The notes beneath the pieces were generated by a model. That model was given only the letters and a program-made list of their open reading frames with translations, was not told the origin of the DNA and searched no databases. DNA of 64,000 nucleotides from PNAI01 sp035574295. Its GTDB lineage: Bacteria > Pseudomonadota > Alphaproteobacteria > Rhizobiales > Xanthobacteraceae. The stretch's first letter is position 1; every line of letters starts with the position of its first letter. Position numbers and translations under genes: made by a program. Below are positions 19,186 through 28,239 of the stretch, one piece after another. The stretch lies in the NCBI GenBank assembly GCA_035574295.1, contig DATLYX010000076.1:35945-99944 (forward strand), written 5' to 3'.

Positions 19186-20241
19186 ATGAACAGCCTCTTC
19201 GGTGTAGAGCTGCCGACGTCCGTCACTTTTGTTATCGCCTTCGTCGTTGTTTTGGCATTGATCGGCGCTGTGGCCTGGCTTGTGCGCCGGTTCGGTGCAG
19301 CGCGATTGGCGGCAGGGCGCGGGCGTCAGCCGCGGCTGGCGGTGATCGATGCCGCCTCCATCGACGGCCGGCGCAAGCTCATCATCATCCGCCGCGACAA
19401 CGTCGAACATCTGCTCATGATCGGCGGGCCGACCGACGTGGTGGTTGAAACCAACATCGTGCGCGCCGGCGCGGCAATTCAACGCGAGACCCCCGCAACG
19501 CGCGGCGCGGAGTCGCTACCGCGTGCGGCGACGCTGGCGGAAGCGTCGAGCTGGCCACAGCCTGAACCGATCACGCCGCGTCCGGAGCGCTCGCGCCCGC
19601 CGGCCGAGGAACCCGCACCGACACCGCTGACTGCGGTGACACCGGCGCCGCCGGCGTTTCCGGCATCGTCGTCGCCGCCGTTGCGCGCCGTGCCCGAGCC
19701 GTCGCGAGCCATAGCGAGCGCCGATCCGCTGCTCGGGCTTGCTGCGGAGCTGTCGCGGCAGAAGCCGGAGACCGCGCCGCGACCGCCGGAGCCTCCACGC
19801 ATTCCACTGACTGCAGCTCAGGGCAATGGCGATGCCCCGATTGCAAACCCCGTGGTGACGCCGATCGCAACGCCTGCGACAAAACCGATCGTGACTCCGA
19901 TCACGCCCGCAGCGCCGGCCGCAACCGCGGCTGCCGCCGCGCCGCCATCGGCAGCGCCGCTGACACCGGACGCCCATCTCGCCGAAATGGCGCAACGCCT
20001 CGAAAACGCCCTGCGCCGTCCGCTCGCCTCGCAGGCCGCGCGCCGCGAGGCCGGCGGCCTGCCGGCCGAGGCCAAGCGCCCGGAAGCAAAGACGCTCCAG
20101 TTCCCCGAGGTGAAGCCCGCGGCGTCGAGCGCCGGCCCGGCGCAGGCCAAATCCGGCAACGGCGCGCCGGCCCGCTCAGTGTACGAAGATCTCGAACAGG
20201 AGATGGCGAGCCTCTTGGGCCGCCAGTCTGGTAAATCGTGA
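19186..20241 (+). CDS. fliO: Flagellar biosynthetic protein FliO, with long low-complexity tail
   Basis: The 351-residue product has one N-terminal membrane helix (about 13-33). A conserved cytoplasmic FliO part follows: RLAVIDAASIDGRRKLIIIRRDNVEHLLMIGG, about 50-85. The remaining ~250 residues are rich in Pro, Ala and Thr and look disordered. FliO assists FliP assembly in the export gate. FliO proteins of ~100-150 residues are usual, so the tail is unusually long. The ATG at 19186 has an AGGA ribosome site, and the stop overlaps the fliP start by 4 bases (GTGA). Confidence 0.85.
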   Translation: MNSLFGVELPTSVTFVIAFVVVLALIGAVAWLVRRFGAARLAAGRGRQPRLAVIDAASIDGRRKLIIIRRDNVEHLLMIGGPTDVVVETNIVRAGAAIQRETPATRGAESLPRAATLAEASSWPQPEPITPRPERSRPPAEEPAPTPLTAVTPAPPAFPASSSPPLRAVPEPSRAIASADPLLGLAAELSRQKPETAPRPPEPPRIPLTAAQGNGDAPIANPVVTPIATPATKPIVTPITPAAPAATAAAAAPPSAAPLTPDAHLAEMAQRLENALRRPLASQAARREAGGLPAEAKRPEAKTLQFPEVKPAASSAGPAQAKSGNGAPARSVYEDLEQEMASLLGRQSGKS

Positions 20242-20993
20242 GACCTGCCATCACCGCCTGCGTCCGTCTCGCGACGGCGGCGGTGATAGTGGTCCCGCTC
20301 CTCCTGGTAACCTCGGCGTCCGCTCAGGACATCAGCATCAATTTCGGTCAGGGCTCGGGCCTCACCGAGCGCGTGATCCAACTGATCGCGCTGCTCACGG
20401 TGCTGTCGCTGGCGCCCTCGATCTTGGTGATGGTGACCTCGTTCACGCGCATCGTGGTGGTACTGTCGCTGCTGCGCACCGCGCTCGGCACCGCCACCGC
20501 GCCGCCCAATGCGGTGATCGTGTCGCTGGCGCTGTTTCTCACCGCTTTCGTGATGGCGCCGGCGTTCCAGAGCGCCTACGACGCCGGCATCAAGCCGCTC
20601 ATCAACAACGAATTGACCGCCGAGCAGGCCTTCGCGCGCTCCTCCGAGCCGTTCCGCACCTTCATGCTCAAGAACGTCCGCGAGAAGGATTTGCAGCTCT
20701 TCACCAACCTCTCCGGCGAGAAGGCCCCCGACACGCCCCAGGATCTTTCGCTGCGCATTCTGGTTCCGGCCTTCATGATCTCCGAGCTCAAGCGCGCCTT
20801 CGAGATCGGGTTTCTGCTGTTTCTGCCCTTCCTCATCATCGATCTCGTGGTCGCCTCGCTCTTGATGTCCATGGGCATGATGATGCTGCCGCCGGTGGTG
20901 GTGTCGCTGCCGTTCAAATTGATCTTCTTCGTGCTGGTGGACGGCTGGAACCTGGTGGCCGGCTCGCTGGTGCAGAGTTATGGCCCGGGTTAA
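20238..20993 (+). CDS. fliP: Flagellar export gate protein FliP
   Basis: This 251-residue protein has a cleavable signal peptide (about 1-25) and the conserved SFTRIVVVLSLLRTALGT and PPNAVIVSLALFLTAFVMAP. A periplasmic segment and the C-terminal pair of helices with MSMGMMMLPPVVVSLPFKL follow. It is the pentameric core of the flagellar export gate. The GTG start is translationally coupled to fliO. Confidence 0.97.
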   Translation: MRPAITACVRLATAAVIVVPLLLVTSASAQDISINFGQGSGLTERVIQLIALLTVLSLAPSILVMVTSFTRIVVVLSLLRTALGTATAPPNAVIVSLALFLTAFVMAPAFQSAYDAGIKPLINNELTAEQAFARSSEPFRTFMLKNVREKDLQLFTNLSGEKAPDTPQDLSLRILVPAFMISELKRAFEIGFLLFLPFLIIDLVVASLLMSMGMMMLPPVVVSLPFKLIFFVLVDGWNLVAGSLVQSYGPG

Positions 20994-21067
20994 CTGGCCG
21001 CGACGCCTTGTCCGGCTGGAGCCCGCATTGCCCTCCGATCCAGTCGCGGCGTCTCGCGTTGTACGGA

Positions 21068-24000
21068 TCACGCCGGCGGCTTGCCGCCCTGCCCCGGTCC
21101 CGCGCCGGGTTGTGCGCCGTCTGGCGCTTCTGCCGGCCTCAGCTCCGGGTAACGTGCGCGCAGATCGCGCAAAAAATTCTCCAACAGATCCACCGACGCC
21201 ACCGACTGCACCACGGCGCGGAACTCCGCGCTGGCATTGCCATACCCGCCGGTGGCCACTTCGAACGCCCGCCGGTCCGGTCCCTGCGCCATCTTGGCGG
21301 CGTATTTCTCTTTCAGCCGCGCGATGCCGATGAAATCTCCCTCCAAGGCATAACCGATCGCCGCGCGCAGGATGTCGACCCGTTCCACGTCCGACAGCGG
21401 CTCGAATTCCTTCCAGCGGTCCCCGTGCAGCAGCTCGATCTGCTCCGCCGCGCGCTGCCAGCGCCGCGCCGCCCACAGGATGTCCGAACGCAGCCGGGTC
21501 GCTTCCCGGCCCTCGATATTCTCGATCACTTCCAGCGCCAGATCGTGCCGGCCCATGTCGGAGATGGCCCGCGCTTCGAGCAGGATGCGCTGCAAGCGCA
21601 GCTCGTTGGAGAGATCGGCCGAGCGCGTAGCGCGCAGCGCCGCCTGCGCCCTGTCGGGCTTGCGGTTCTGCAGATAGATGATCGCGAGCTTGGTCGCCAC
21701 CTGCGCGCGCGCCGCGCCCTGCAGACGATGATCGACTTGGTGCTGCAACAACTCCGCCGCTTGTTCCAGGAGATCTACCGCCACCAGCCGGTCGGCGAGC
21801 CGTCGGATCATTTCGTCGCCGCGCCGGCCGATCGGAACGAGATCGCGGAAATCGTAGAACAGGCTGAGCGCGTCGATCGCCGGCATGGAATCGCCCTTGC
21901 CCAACAGGAACAGCTCGTCGAACGTGGCGATCGCCCGATCCTGGATGCGTCGCGTGATGTCCGAATTGGGATCGGCGATGAGCGCCGTGCGCATCATGTT
22001 GAAGGCGTCACGGTAGCGCCCTTCCTCGGTGTAGAATTCCGCCAGATATTGCAGCGCCTCGACCTCCGTGTCATCGCCGCGCCAAGTGGCGGTGAGCGCC
22101 TCCAGGCCGGCGATGACCTCCGCCTTCTTGGCGGCACCGAGCGCATGGCGCAGCATCAGTTCCCGCAACCGGCCCTGCGCCGCGGCCGGCCGGTCTGCCG
22201 ACTGGGCCGCGGTCTGATAGGCGGCGAGCGCCTCCTCCTTGCGCCCCAGGCCTTCGGCCAACCGCCCCATCAGCACAGCGACGGACGCCTCGAGTGCGGG
22301 CGGCACGCCCAATGCCTCGATGTCGTTGAGGCGCCGCGCTGCCGTGGCCAGATCACCGATTTCGAGCGCCGCCCGCAGTGCCTCGCGCAGCGCCACAAGC
22401 TGCAGCTCGATCGGCAGGGTCGCCATCGCGCCTTCCACGTTGCGGAACGCCTCGCGCGCCTGCGCCCATTTCCCCTGGCGCGAATAGGCAAGCGCGCGCC
22501 ACAATTGCGCATCCTGCTGGTTGCCGACCGCCGGGTTGGACAGATCCTTCAGCGTGGCGTCGGTCCGATTGAGCATCAGGTTGGCGATCGCGCGCAGCAC
22601 CAGCGGCGTCGGATCGTCCGCCGTCGGCCGCTCGTCTGCGATCACGACGTCCAGCACCGCCTTGGCTTCGACGAACATCTGATTCGCAAGATAGAAACGC
22701 GCCAGATCGAGCCGCCGTGCGATCCGTCGGTTCGGCGGCGCCTCCGCCGCGGCGCGGATCAGGTCTATTTGCCGTTCGGCAAAATTCGCTTCGCGATCAT
22801 AGCCCCAGCGTTGGGTGTCGAACACGACCGCATGACTCTTGTCGGTAAGCCGCGTTACCGCCCCGGCATTCGACAGCGCAAGACCGCCCGGCCGGCTGAG
22901 CACGACCTTGTCCGCAGACAGCTCCACCTTCAGATCGTCGGCAAGCGTCTCCACTGCGATTCCGTGCGTCGTAGCGAGCGCGCGCAGTTCGACGAATTCG
23001 TGCGTCTTGAGGAAACCGCGTGCTGGCGCCGCGGCCGTGACCACGAGCAGCGTGCGGCCCAGGTCCGGATCGATGAGCCTGTGCAGCCGGCGCGGATCAT
23101 CGATCGGGATGATGATGCTGGACCGCGCGGGCCCGATGACCGAACGGCCGATGCCGAGCGGCCGCGACAGCGTGCTCACGCTGTCAGCGATCGCTACCGT
23201 CCATGTTGCGCCCTCGGCTGCGAGCCCCACCAGACGCGGCCGCAGGAGCTTGAGGCGGAGCACCTGTCCCTCGCCGGCGGGCGTGATCGACGCACTGCGC
23301 ACGGTGCCGCTGCTGTCGTCCAGGAGCGGCGCGAGGTCGATCGGCGTCGCCGTATCGAACACGAGCCAGACCGTGTCACCCAGTTGGAACACAGCCGCCG
23401 GAACCGACGCGGCAAACGGAAACTTGATCCGCAGATTCTCGCCCTGGCGCGACAGTTGAGGGGTAACCGGCTCCCGCGGATCGGCCGTAGCCTCGACTGC
23501 GGCCTTGCCCGCCGGCTCTGCCGGCGCAACCGCGGGTTCCGCGCTCTCGGCCGATTTTTCCGGCGCACTTTGCGCCTTGATGTCCGGCGCAGGCGCCACG
23601 GCTGTTGCGCTGGGCGGCGCTGGCGCCGGCTGCACGCCCTCTTTGGATGGCAGCACTACCGGAGGTACCAATTCCGGAACGGGCGACGCGGCCTGTTCCA
23701 ACTTCGCCTTGTCGTCCACCTGCGCGGATTTCGGTTCGAGCGGCGTCAGATCGACGATGTAGCTGGAGTCCTCCCGGAACATCCGCACATCGACGCTGCC
23801 GGAGAACGTGAAACTCACCTTCGCCGCATCGTTTCCTGGCTCGGCATCGATCGACTCGACCACCGGAGGCAAATCAAGCCGCACGTCCGCGAGATCGAAC
23901 CGAAGCGGCGCGGCGAACGTCAGCATCAGCTTGTCCCCGGTGCGATCGGTCGAGACGCCGGTGAGATCGGGAAGCTCGAAGATGTAGCGAATGAACGTCG

Positions 24001-24571
24001 GCTGCCGGGTCACGCGGACGCGCACCGGCGGCGGCCGACGCACCTGCGCCTTAAGCTGCAGTTGGCGATTGAGGCGTTCAGCCTCGCGCGTGCGCCGCGC
24101 CAATTCTTCCACCACTTCCCGCGGCAAGGCGGGAGGCGGGCCGGTCCAAGATTCCGGCATCAGGTCGATGAACACCTGCTCGGCAGCGGTCGTCGCATTG
24201 ACCGTCACCTTGCGCGCAAGCGCAAGCCGGATGGCGCGGCCGTCCGGGTCGCGCCGCGCCGCGCCGATATAGTCGGTCGCGCCGAGATTGATTCGATCCA
24301 CCGAGACATCGACCGGCTCCTTGAAGCTGATCACTAGGATGGAGCTCGACAGGCGAACCTGCGTTTCCACTTCTTTCGGAAAACGCAGCACGAGTCGCAG
24401 ATATCCGCCGCTGCTGTTGAGGCTGAGCTCGCCCGGAATCGGCTCGGCAGATGCCGGACGCGGGGCGAGCAGCATGACCGCGCAGGCGAACAGCACAACG
24501 CGCGCAATTACGCACCACCGCGCCGAGCGGCGGGCGCCTGCAACATCAACCCCCTTGGAACGACCTAACAT
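21068..24571 (-). CDS. Large exported TPR protein of the flagellar locus
   Basis: The 1167 residues start with a signal peptide (hydrophobic about 24-40, ending PRPASA). The N-terminal half repeats beta-rich AMIN-like modules (GYLRLVLRFPKE, IFELPDLTG, RIKFPFAASVPAAVFQLGDTVWLVFD) separated by a Pro/Ala linker near 290-360. The C-terminal half, about 620-1120, is alpha-helical with TPR-like repeats. It is probably a periplasmic scaffold. Its place between fliP and the motE-like/fliM operon, and a perfect CtrA box upstream, suggest a motility role. Comparable large proteins sit in other rhizobial flagellar clusters, but I know no defined function. Confidence 0.75.
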   Translation of the reverse strand: MLGRSKGVDVAGARRSARWCVIARVVLFACAVMLLAPRPASAEPIPGELSLNSSGGYLRLVLRFPKEVETQVRLSSSILVISFKEPVDVSVDRINLGATDYIGAARRDPDGRAIRLALARKVTVNATTAAEQVFIDLMPESWTGPPPALPREVVEELARRTREAERLNRQLQLKAQVRRPPPVRVRVTRQPTFIRYIFELPDLTGVSTDRTGDKLMLTFAAPLRFDLADVRLDLPPVVESIDAEPGNDAAKVSFTFSGSVDVRMFREDSSYIVDLTPLEPKSAQVDDKAKLEQAASPVPELVPPVVLPSKEGVQPAPAPPSATAVAPAPDIKAQSAPEKSAESAEPAVAPAEPAGKAAVEATADPREPVTPQLSRQGENLRIKFPFAASVPAAVFQLGDTVWLVFDTATPIDLAPLLDDSSGTVRSASITPAGEGQVLRLKLLRPRLVGLAAEGATWTVAIADSVSTLSRPLGIGRSVIGPARSSIIIPIDDPRRLHRLIDPDLGRTLLVVTAAAPARGFLKTHEFVELRALATTHGIAVETLADDLKVELSADKVVLSRPGGLALSNAGAVTRLTDKSHAVVFDTQRWGYDREANFAERQIDLIRAAAEAPPNRRIARRLDLARFYLANQMFVEAKAVLDVVIADERPTADDPTPLVLRAIANLMLNRTDATLKDLSNPAVGNQQDAQLWRALAYSRQGKWAQAREAFRNVEGAMATLPIELQLVALREALRAALEIGDLATAARRLNDIEALGVPPALEASVAVLMGRLAEGLGRKEEALAAYQTAAQSADRPAAAQGRLRELMLRHALGAAKKAEVIAGLEALTATWRGDDTEVEALQYLAEFYTEEGRYRDAFNMMRTALIADPNSDITRRIQDRAIATFDELFLLGKGDSMPAIDALSLFYDFRDLVPIGRRGDEMIRRLADRLVAVDLLEQAAELLQHQVDHRLQGAARAQVATKLAIIYLQNRKPDRAQAALRATRSADLSNELRLQRILLEARAISDMGRHDLALEVIENIEGREATRLRSDILWAARRWQRAAEQIELLHGDRWKEFEPLSDVERVDILRAAIGYALEGDFIGIARLKEKYAAKMAQGPDRRAFEVATGGYGNASAEFRAVVQSVASVDLLENFLRDLRARYPELRPAEAPDGAQPGAGPGQGGKPPA

Positions 24572-24625
24572 ACGCTTGACGCCGGTCCGGATGCAGCGAG
24601 CGGTCCAAGCTTAAGGCGCGTCGGT

Positions 24626-24642
24626 TTAACGAAGGCTTAACC
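24626..24642 (+). promoter_or_regulatory. Perfect CtrA-type box before the TPR gene
   Basis: TTAA-CGAAGGC-TTAACC matches TTAA-N7-TTAACC exactly. It lies 55-71 bases upstream of the minus-strand TPR gene and downstream of the motE-like stop. Confidence 0.75.
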
Positions 24643-24676
24643 GTAATTGTCGGGTTGCACAGCGTCGGTGGGCCGC

Positions 24677-25624
24677 CTACGAGCCGCTCGGCCGGCCTTC
24701 GATCTTGGGCAGCGCCGCCGGATTCACCGTCCGCTCGCCGCCGTTCGCCCGGTTCGCCAGTTCGCTGGTCAACCGTTCCGCCGCTTCCGGGCTCATCTGC
24801 GCCAGAATATCCGACATGCGCCGCGGATTGATCAACGAGGCCATGTCGATCAGCACCTTGATGTCGAGTCGGTCGAAGATTCGCGCCGCATCCTTGGGCT
24901 TCATGTTTTCGTACATGGTGGCGAGACTCTTGAACCGCGCCGCATCCGAGTCTTCGCGTTTCAGTCCGCCGCCGCTACCGCCGTTGCGCGCCTCCGATTC
25001 CTTGAGCTCTTTCATCCGCGCTTCGAGCCGCGCTTCCGCCTCCTTGAGCATGTTCTCGCGCATGTCGAGCTCGCGCGCGCGCTTTTCCAGCTCAAGACGG
25101 CGCTCCTGCAGGCGCTCCAGGATCGCCCGTTCCGCCGCCGAAAGCGGCCTGTTTCCGTCGAGCGGAATCTGCACTCCGGCCGGCTTGGTCTCCGGCATCG
25201 GCGGTTTCGTTTCGGGTGGCAGCGGTTTTCCGCCTGCTGCTGCGGCGGTTTTGTCGGCCGGCGCACCGTCCTTCGGGGCCGGCTTCGGTGCGGCCACCGA
25301 GCCCGTGATAGTCGCGGCGCTGGGCGCCGCCCGGGCCGCGCTGCTGATCGACCCGGTGACATCCGGGAAGCCGAACATTTCCTGCATCCACGACGGCCGT
25401 CCTGGCTGGGCGCGGGTGCCGGTGTCCAGCGGAATGGTCTGCGGCACAAGCTCCTGCGTCGAGGGCGCAAGCGACACCACGATCGCATGATCGCTGCCCA
25501 ACCCGCGGCTGGACAGCACATAGCTGCCATTGAACATCAGGCCCAAAAGCTTGAGCCCGAATAGGCACGCGGCGCCGATCAGCAGAATCGGAATCAGCCG
25601 CAGCTCGCGCAACAAACGGATCAC
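24677..25624 (-). CDS. MotE-like flagellar protein (MgtE N-domain type)
   Basis: The 315 residues have an N-terminal membrane anchor (about 9-30), a Pro/Ala-rich periplasmic linker, a charged coiled coil (about 160-215) and a C-terminal MgtE-N/FliG-like helical domain (ATMYENMKPKDAARIFDRLD, NPRRMSDILAQM). This is the MotE/FliG-like layout known in alphaproteobacteria, where MotE helps stator or MotC function in the periplasm. It is the last gene of fliL-fliM-DUF6468-motE and overlaps the preceding stop by 4 bases. Confidence 0.8.
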   Translation of the reverse strand: MIRLLRELRLIPILLIGAACLFGLKLLGLMFNGSYVLSSRGLGSDHAIVVSLAPSTQELVPQTIPLDTGTRAQPGRPSWMQEMFGFPDVTGSISSAARAAPSAATITGSVAAPKPAPKDGAPADKTAAAAGGKPLPPETKPPMPETKPAGVQIPLDGNRPLSAAERAILERLQERRLELEKRARELDMRENMLKEAEARLEARMKELKESEARNGGSGGGLKREDSDAARFKSLATMYENMKPKDAARIFDRLDIKVLIDMASLINPRRMSDILAQMSPEAAERLTSELANRANGGERTVNPAALPKIEGRPSGS

Positions 25625-26070
25625 GCCGCGCGCTCCCGCACCCGCGCGCGGGCGCGTTCCGCGAACGCCTTCGCCGCCGCCATGATCTTTCTGGTATCGG
25701 GCGCCGGCGCTTTTGGCTCTGCCGGCGCGCTGGCGGAGCCGGCGACGATCGGCCGCAACGCCGCGATCTGTGCCAGCCGTTTGAGCACGGCGTCTCCGCC
25801 CTCAAGCTGCTGGGCGATTTCGGCCGAAAACTTCTCCGCCGCGACCAAGCGCACGCCAAGCGTCTGCTCCGCCTCGCGCACCGTCGTCTTCAGCCCGGCG
25901 ATCGCCCGCTCAGCGTTCTCCGTAGCCGTGATCAGCTCGGCGATCGTGGTCTTCAACGTGCGCTCCTGGCCTTTCAGCCGCTTGATGCTGGCGTTGAGGC
26001 GCACGCAATAAAGAATGGTGAACAGCAACAGGATCGCCACCAGGCTCTCGATCATCATCGGCAGGCTCAT
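25621..26070 (-). CDS. DUF6468-type flagellar operon membrane protein
   Basis: This 149-residue protein has one N-terminal helix (about 5-25), a helical coiled-coil middle (LKTTIAELITATENAERAI, about 38-95) and an Ala/Pro/Arg-rich end. It overlaps fliM upstream and the motE-like gene downstream by ATGA, so translation is coupled. Proteins of this kind occur in alphaproteobacterial flagellar operons, but their role is undefined. Confidence 0.75.
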   Translation of the reverse strand: MSLPMMIESLVAILLLFTILYCVRLNASIKRLKGQERTLKTTIAELITATENAERAIAGLKTTVREAEQTLGVRLVAAEKFSAEIAQQLEGGDAVLKRLAQIAALRPIVAGSASAPAEPKAPAPDTRKIMAAAKAFAERARARVRERAA

Positions 26071-27323
26071 GCAGCCTCCTTGCGCGTCGTCGGCTGATCT
26101 GCTTTTTCGAACATGGCGAACGTCGTGCGCGGCCGCCTCAGCGTGTTGGCGACGCGCACCGCGACCCGATCGCCCACGCGGCCCATGCGGCCTTCGCTCA
26201 GCGTGACGTCGCCGCACCGCACGGTGACGAGCGCATCGGGCTTGATGTCGAGCATCAGGGTGTCGCCGACCTCCAGCGCCATGATGCGCCTGAGTGGAAG
26301 CTGCGCTTCGTACAGCACGGCATCCACGGCAATCTCCGCCTGCGCGATTTCCGTGGCGAGATGGCCCTCCCAGATCGGATCGCGGCCGAATTTCTCGCCC
26401 ATGAACATCTGCAAGAGCACGCCGCGGATCGGCTCGATGGTGGCGTAGGGCAGGAGGAATTCGATGTCGCCGCCGCGGTCCTCCATGTCGATGCGCAGCC
26501 GCGTCAGGATCGCGGCGTTGGCCGGCCGCGAGATCGCGGCAAAGCGCGGATTGGTCTCCATCCGATCGATGTTGAACTTCACCGGCGACAGCGGCTTGAA
26601 GGCAAGCTCCGCATCCGCCAGCACCACCTCGATCATGCGCTTGACCAAGTTCGACTCGATCGTGGTGTAGGGCCGGCCCTCGACGCGGATCGCGGTCTGC
26701 CCGCGCCGGCCGCCGAGCAGCACATCGATCATCGAATAGATCAGGCTCGAATTGACGGTGACGAGGCCGAAGTTGTCCCACTCCTCCGCCTTGAACACCG
26801 CCAGAATCGCCGGCAGCGGGATCGAGTTGAGATAGTCGCCGAACCGCACCGAAGTGATGCGCTCAAGCGACACTTCCACGTTGTCGGAGGTGAAATTGCG
26901 CAGCGATGTGGTCATCAGCCGGACCAGCCGGTCGAACACGATTTCCAGCATCGGCAGGCGCTCGTAGGAGACCATCGCCGAGTCGATGATCGCCCGGATG
27001 CCCGAATTGTTGTTGAGCGTCACGTCCGCCAGGCTGAAGCCGAGCAGGCTGTCGATTTCCTCCTGGTTCAGCACCCGTTCGGCGCCGGCCTTGCCGCTCT
27101 GCAGATGGCTCGATTTCTCGTCGAGCATCGCCTGCCACTGGCTCGAGGTCTGATCGCCTGCGCCGTTTCCGCCCGATCCCGCGCCGCCTTCCGCGGAGCC
27201 GCCGGCCGCGGCCGGCGCCGCTCCGGCCTTCGCCTTGCCGTCGCCGGCACCCTGCTCGGGATCGAGCGCCAAGCCCCACTCGGCGGCGAGCGCGTTCTGG
27301 TCGACCTGGTCCTTCTCCGCCAT
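26067..27323 (-). CDS. fliM: Flagellar motor switch protein FliM
   Basis: The 418 residues start MAEKDQVDQNALAAEWG, a candidate CheY-P binding helix. A low-complexity linker (about 25-75), the CheC-like middle domain (IDSAMVSYERLPMLEIVFDRLVRLMTTSLRNFT) and a SpoA C-terminal domain (VGDTLMLDIKPDALVTVRCGDVTLSEGRMG) follow. FliM forms the C-ring and reverses or stops the motor. It sits 12 bases after fliL. Confidence 0.96.
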   Translation of the reverse strand: MAEKDQVDQNALAAEWGLALDPEQGAGDGKAKAGAAPAAAGGSAEGGAGSGGNGAGDQTSSQWQAMLDEKSSHLQSGKAGAERVLNQEEIDSLLGFSLADVTLNNNSGIRAIIDSAMVSYERLPMLEIVFDRLVRLMTTSLRNFTSDNVEVSLERITSVRFGDYLNSIPLPAILAVFKAEEWDNFGLVTVNSSLIYSMIDVLLGGRRGQTAIRVEGRPYTTIESNLVKRMIEVVLADAELAFKPLSPVKFNIDRMETNPRFAAISRPANAAILTRLRIDMEDRGGDIEFLLPYATIEPIRGVLLQMFMGEKFGRDPIWEGHLATEIAQAEIAVDAVLYEAQLPLRRIMALEVGDTLMLDIKPDALVTVRCGDVTLSEGRMGRVGDRVAVRVANTLRRPRTTFAMFEKADQPTTRKEAA

Positions 27324-27335
27324 GGTGCTATCCTG

Positions 27336-27878
27336 TCACTGAACCACGATCTCCTTGAACAGCACGGCGTTGACGCGGCTCGGCGCGATCGAAGCGTTTA
27401 CCCGTCGCGTCAGCTCCTCCTTCAGTCGATAGAGCCCGGCCGAACCGTCCAGGTCGCTCGCGCGCAGTTCGCGCAGGTAGGTCTGGAATGCATCCATCAC
27501 CCGCGGCATGACCGGCTGAATCTGCGGGATCATGTTCTGGTCCGACAGTTCCAGCACGATCTTGACTTTCAGATATTGTGTGCGATCGCTGCCGCTGTTG
27601 GAGAGATTGACCAGCACCTCCGGCAGATCGACGAACACCACCGGCTTGCCCGGCACCGCCGTCGTCTTTGTTTCCGCCGGTTTCGACTTCAGCAGGAAAT
27701 AAGCGCCGCCACCGCCGCCGAGCAGCAACAGCGCCGCCCCGCCGATGATCATCGTCTTCAACGACAGGAATCCAAACAGCCCCCGCTTCGGTTTCTGTTC
27801 GCCGGCTTCGCCCTCTTCCTGAGTGTCTTCTTCCTCGGGTTCCGGTTCTTTTGCCTTGGCCTTTGTCGCAGATGCCAT
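27336..27878 (-). CDS. fliL: Flagellar basal body-associated protein FliL
   Basis: This 180-residue protein has an acidic and Lys-rich cytoplasmic N-terminus (1-33), a membrane helix (about 43-64) and a periplasmic stomatin-like domain ending RVNAVLFKEIVVQ. FliL surrounds or stabilises stators. The ATG at 27878 is chosen because MASATKAKAK is the natural start, and the frame extends upstream without family sequence. It is the first gene of the minus-strand operon, divergent from flgF. Confidence 0.93.
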   Translation of the reverse strand: MASATKAKAKEPEPEEEDTQEEGEAGEQKPKRGLFGFLSLKTMIIGGAALLLLGGGGGAYFLLKSKPAETKTTAVPGKPVVFVDLPEVLVNLSNSGSDRTQYLKVKIVLELSDQNMIPQIQPVMPRVMDAFQTYLRELRASDLDGSAGLYRLKEELTRRVNASIAPSRVNAVLFKEIVVQ

Positions 27879-28239
27879 TTGCGCAACCTCAAGATCCTTT
27901 CGAGGCGCAGGCACCGACACACGGCGTCGACGCATGACACGTGCCGCGGGCGCCTCCCCGATGTCGTATCCGCAACGGTACGTAGGGAATGGTTAATGGA
28001 AGCTTTCGGCCCGCCGCCGCGCCGGCATTTTTTGCCGGCCCGCTGCCCCTAAAAGGGCGATTCTTGCCGTGCAGCGCGCCGCGTATGGTTAATCAACCTG
28101 CGAAAACTATTAAGTTTTTCATTTTGGCACAGCCGCTGCATCGTCCCTGCGCGGGGCGCCGGCTTGGGAGAGCCGGGGTCACCCGTGGAGCGGTTCCGCC
28201 TGGGAGGGCGGCATCGCGACGCGCTAAGGGAGCAGATCG
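27879..28239. other. Divergent promoter region fliL / flgF
   Basis: These 361 bases hold no gene. They carry a sigma-54-like site toward flgF (28125-28140), two isolated GGTTAA half-sites (near 27990 and 28087) and a hairpin-like GCCGGCAT...TGCCGGC near 28020-28040. Confidence 0.5.
28125..28140 (+). promoter_or_regulatory. Sigma-54-type promoter before flgF
   Basis: TGGCAC-N5-CTGCA keeps the invariant GG and GC with 10 bases between. The predicted transcript would start near 28152, giving a leader of ~90 bases to the flgF ATG. Confidence 0.5.

Noticed and set aside
21008..24337. 1109-residue plus-strand open frame opposite the TPR gene
   Set aside because: It is Arg/His/Gln-rich with no fold or motif. 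The minus strand encodes a protein with a signal peptide and TPRs.
27980..28092. GGTTAA half-sites before fliL as CtrA boxes
   Set aside because: Only single half-sites are found. No second TTAA lies seven bases away.
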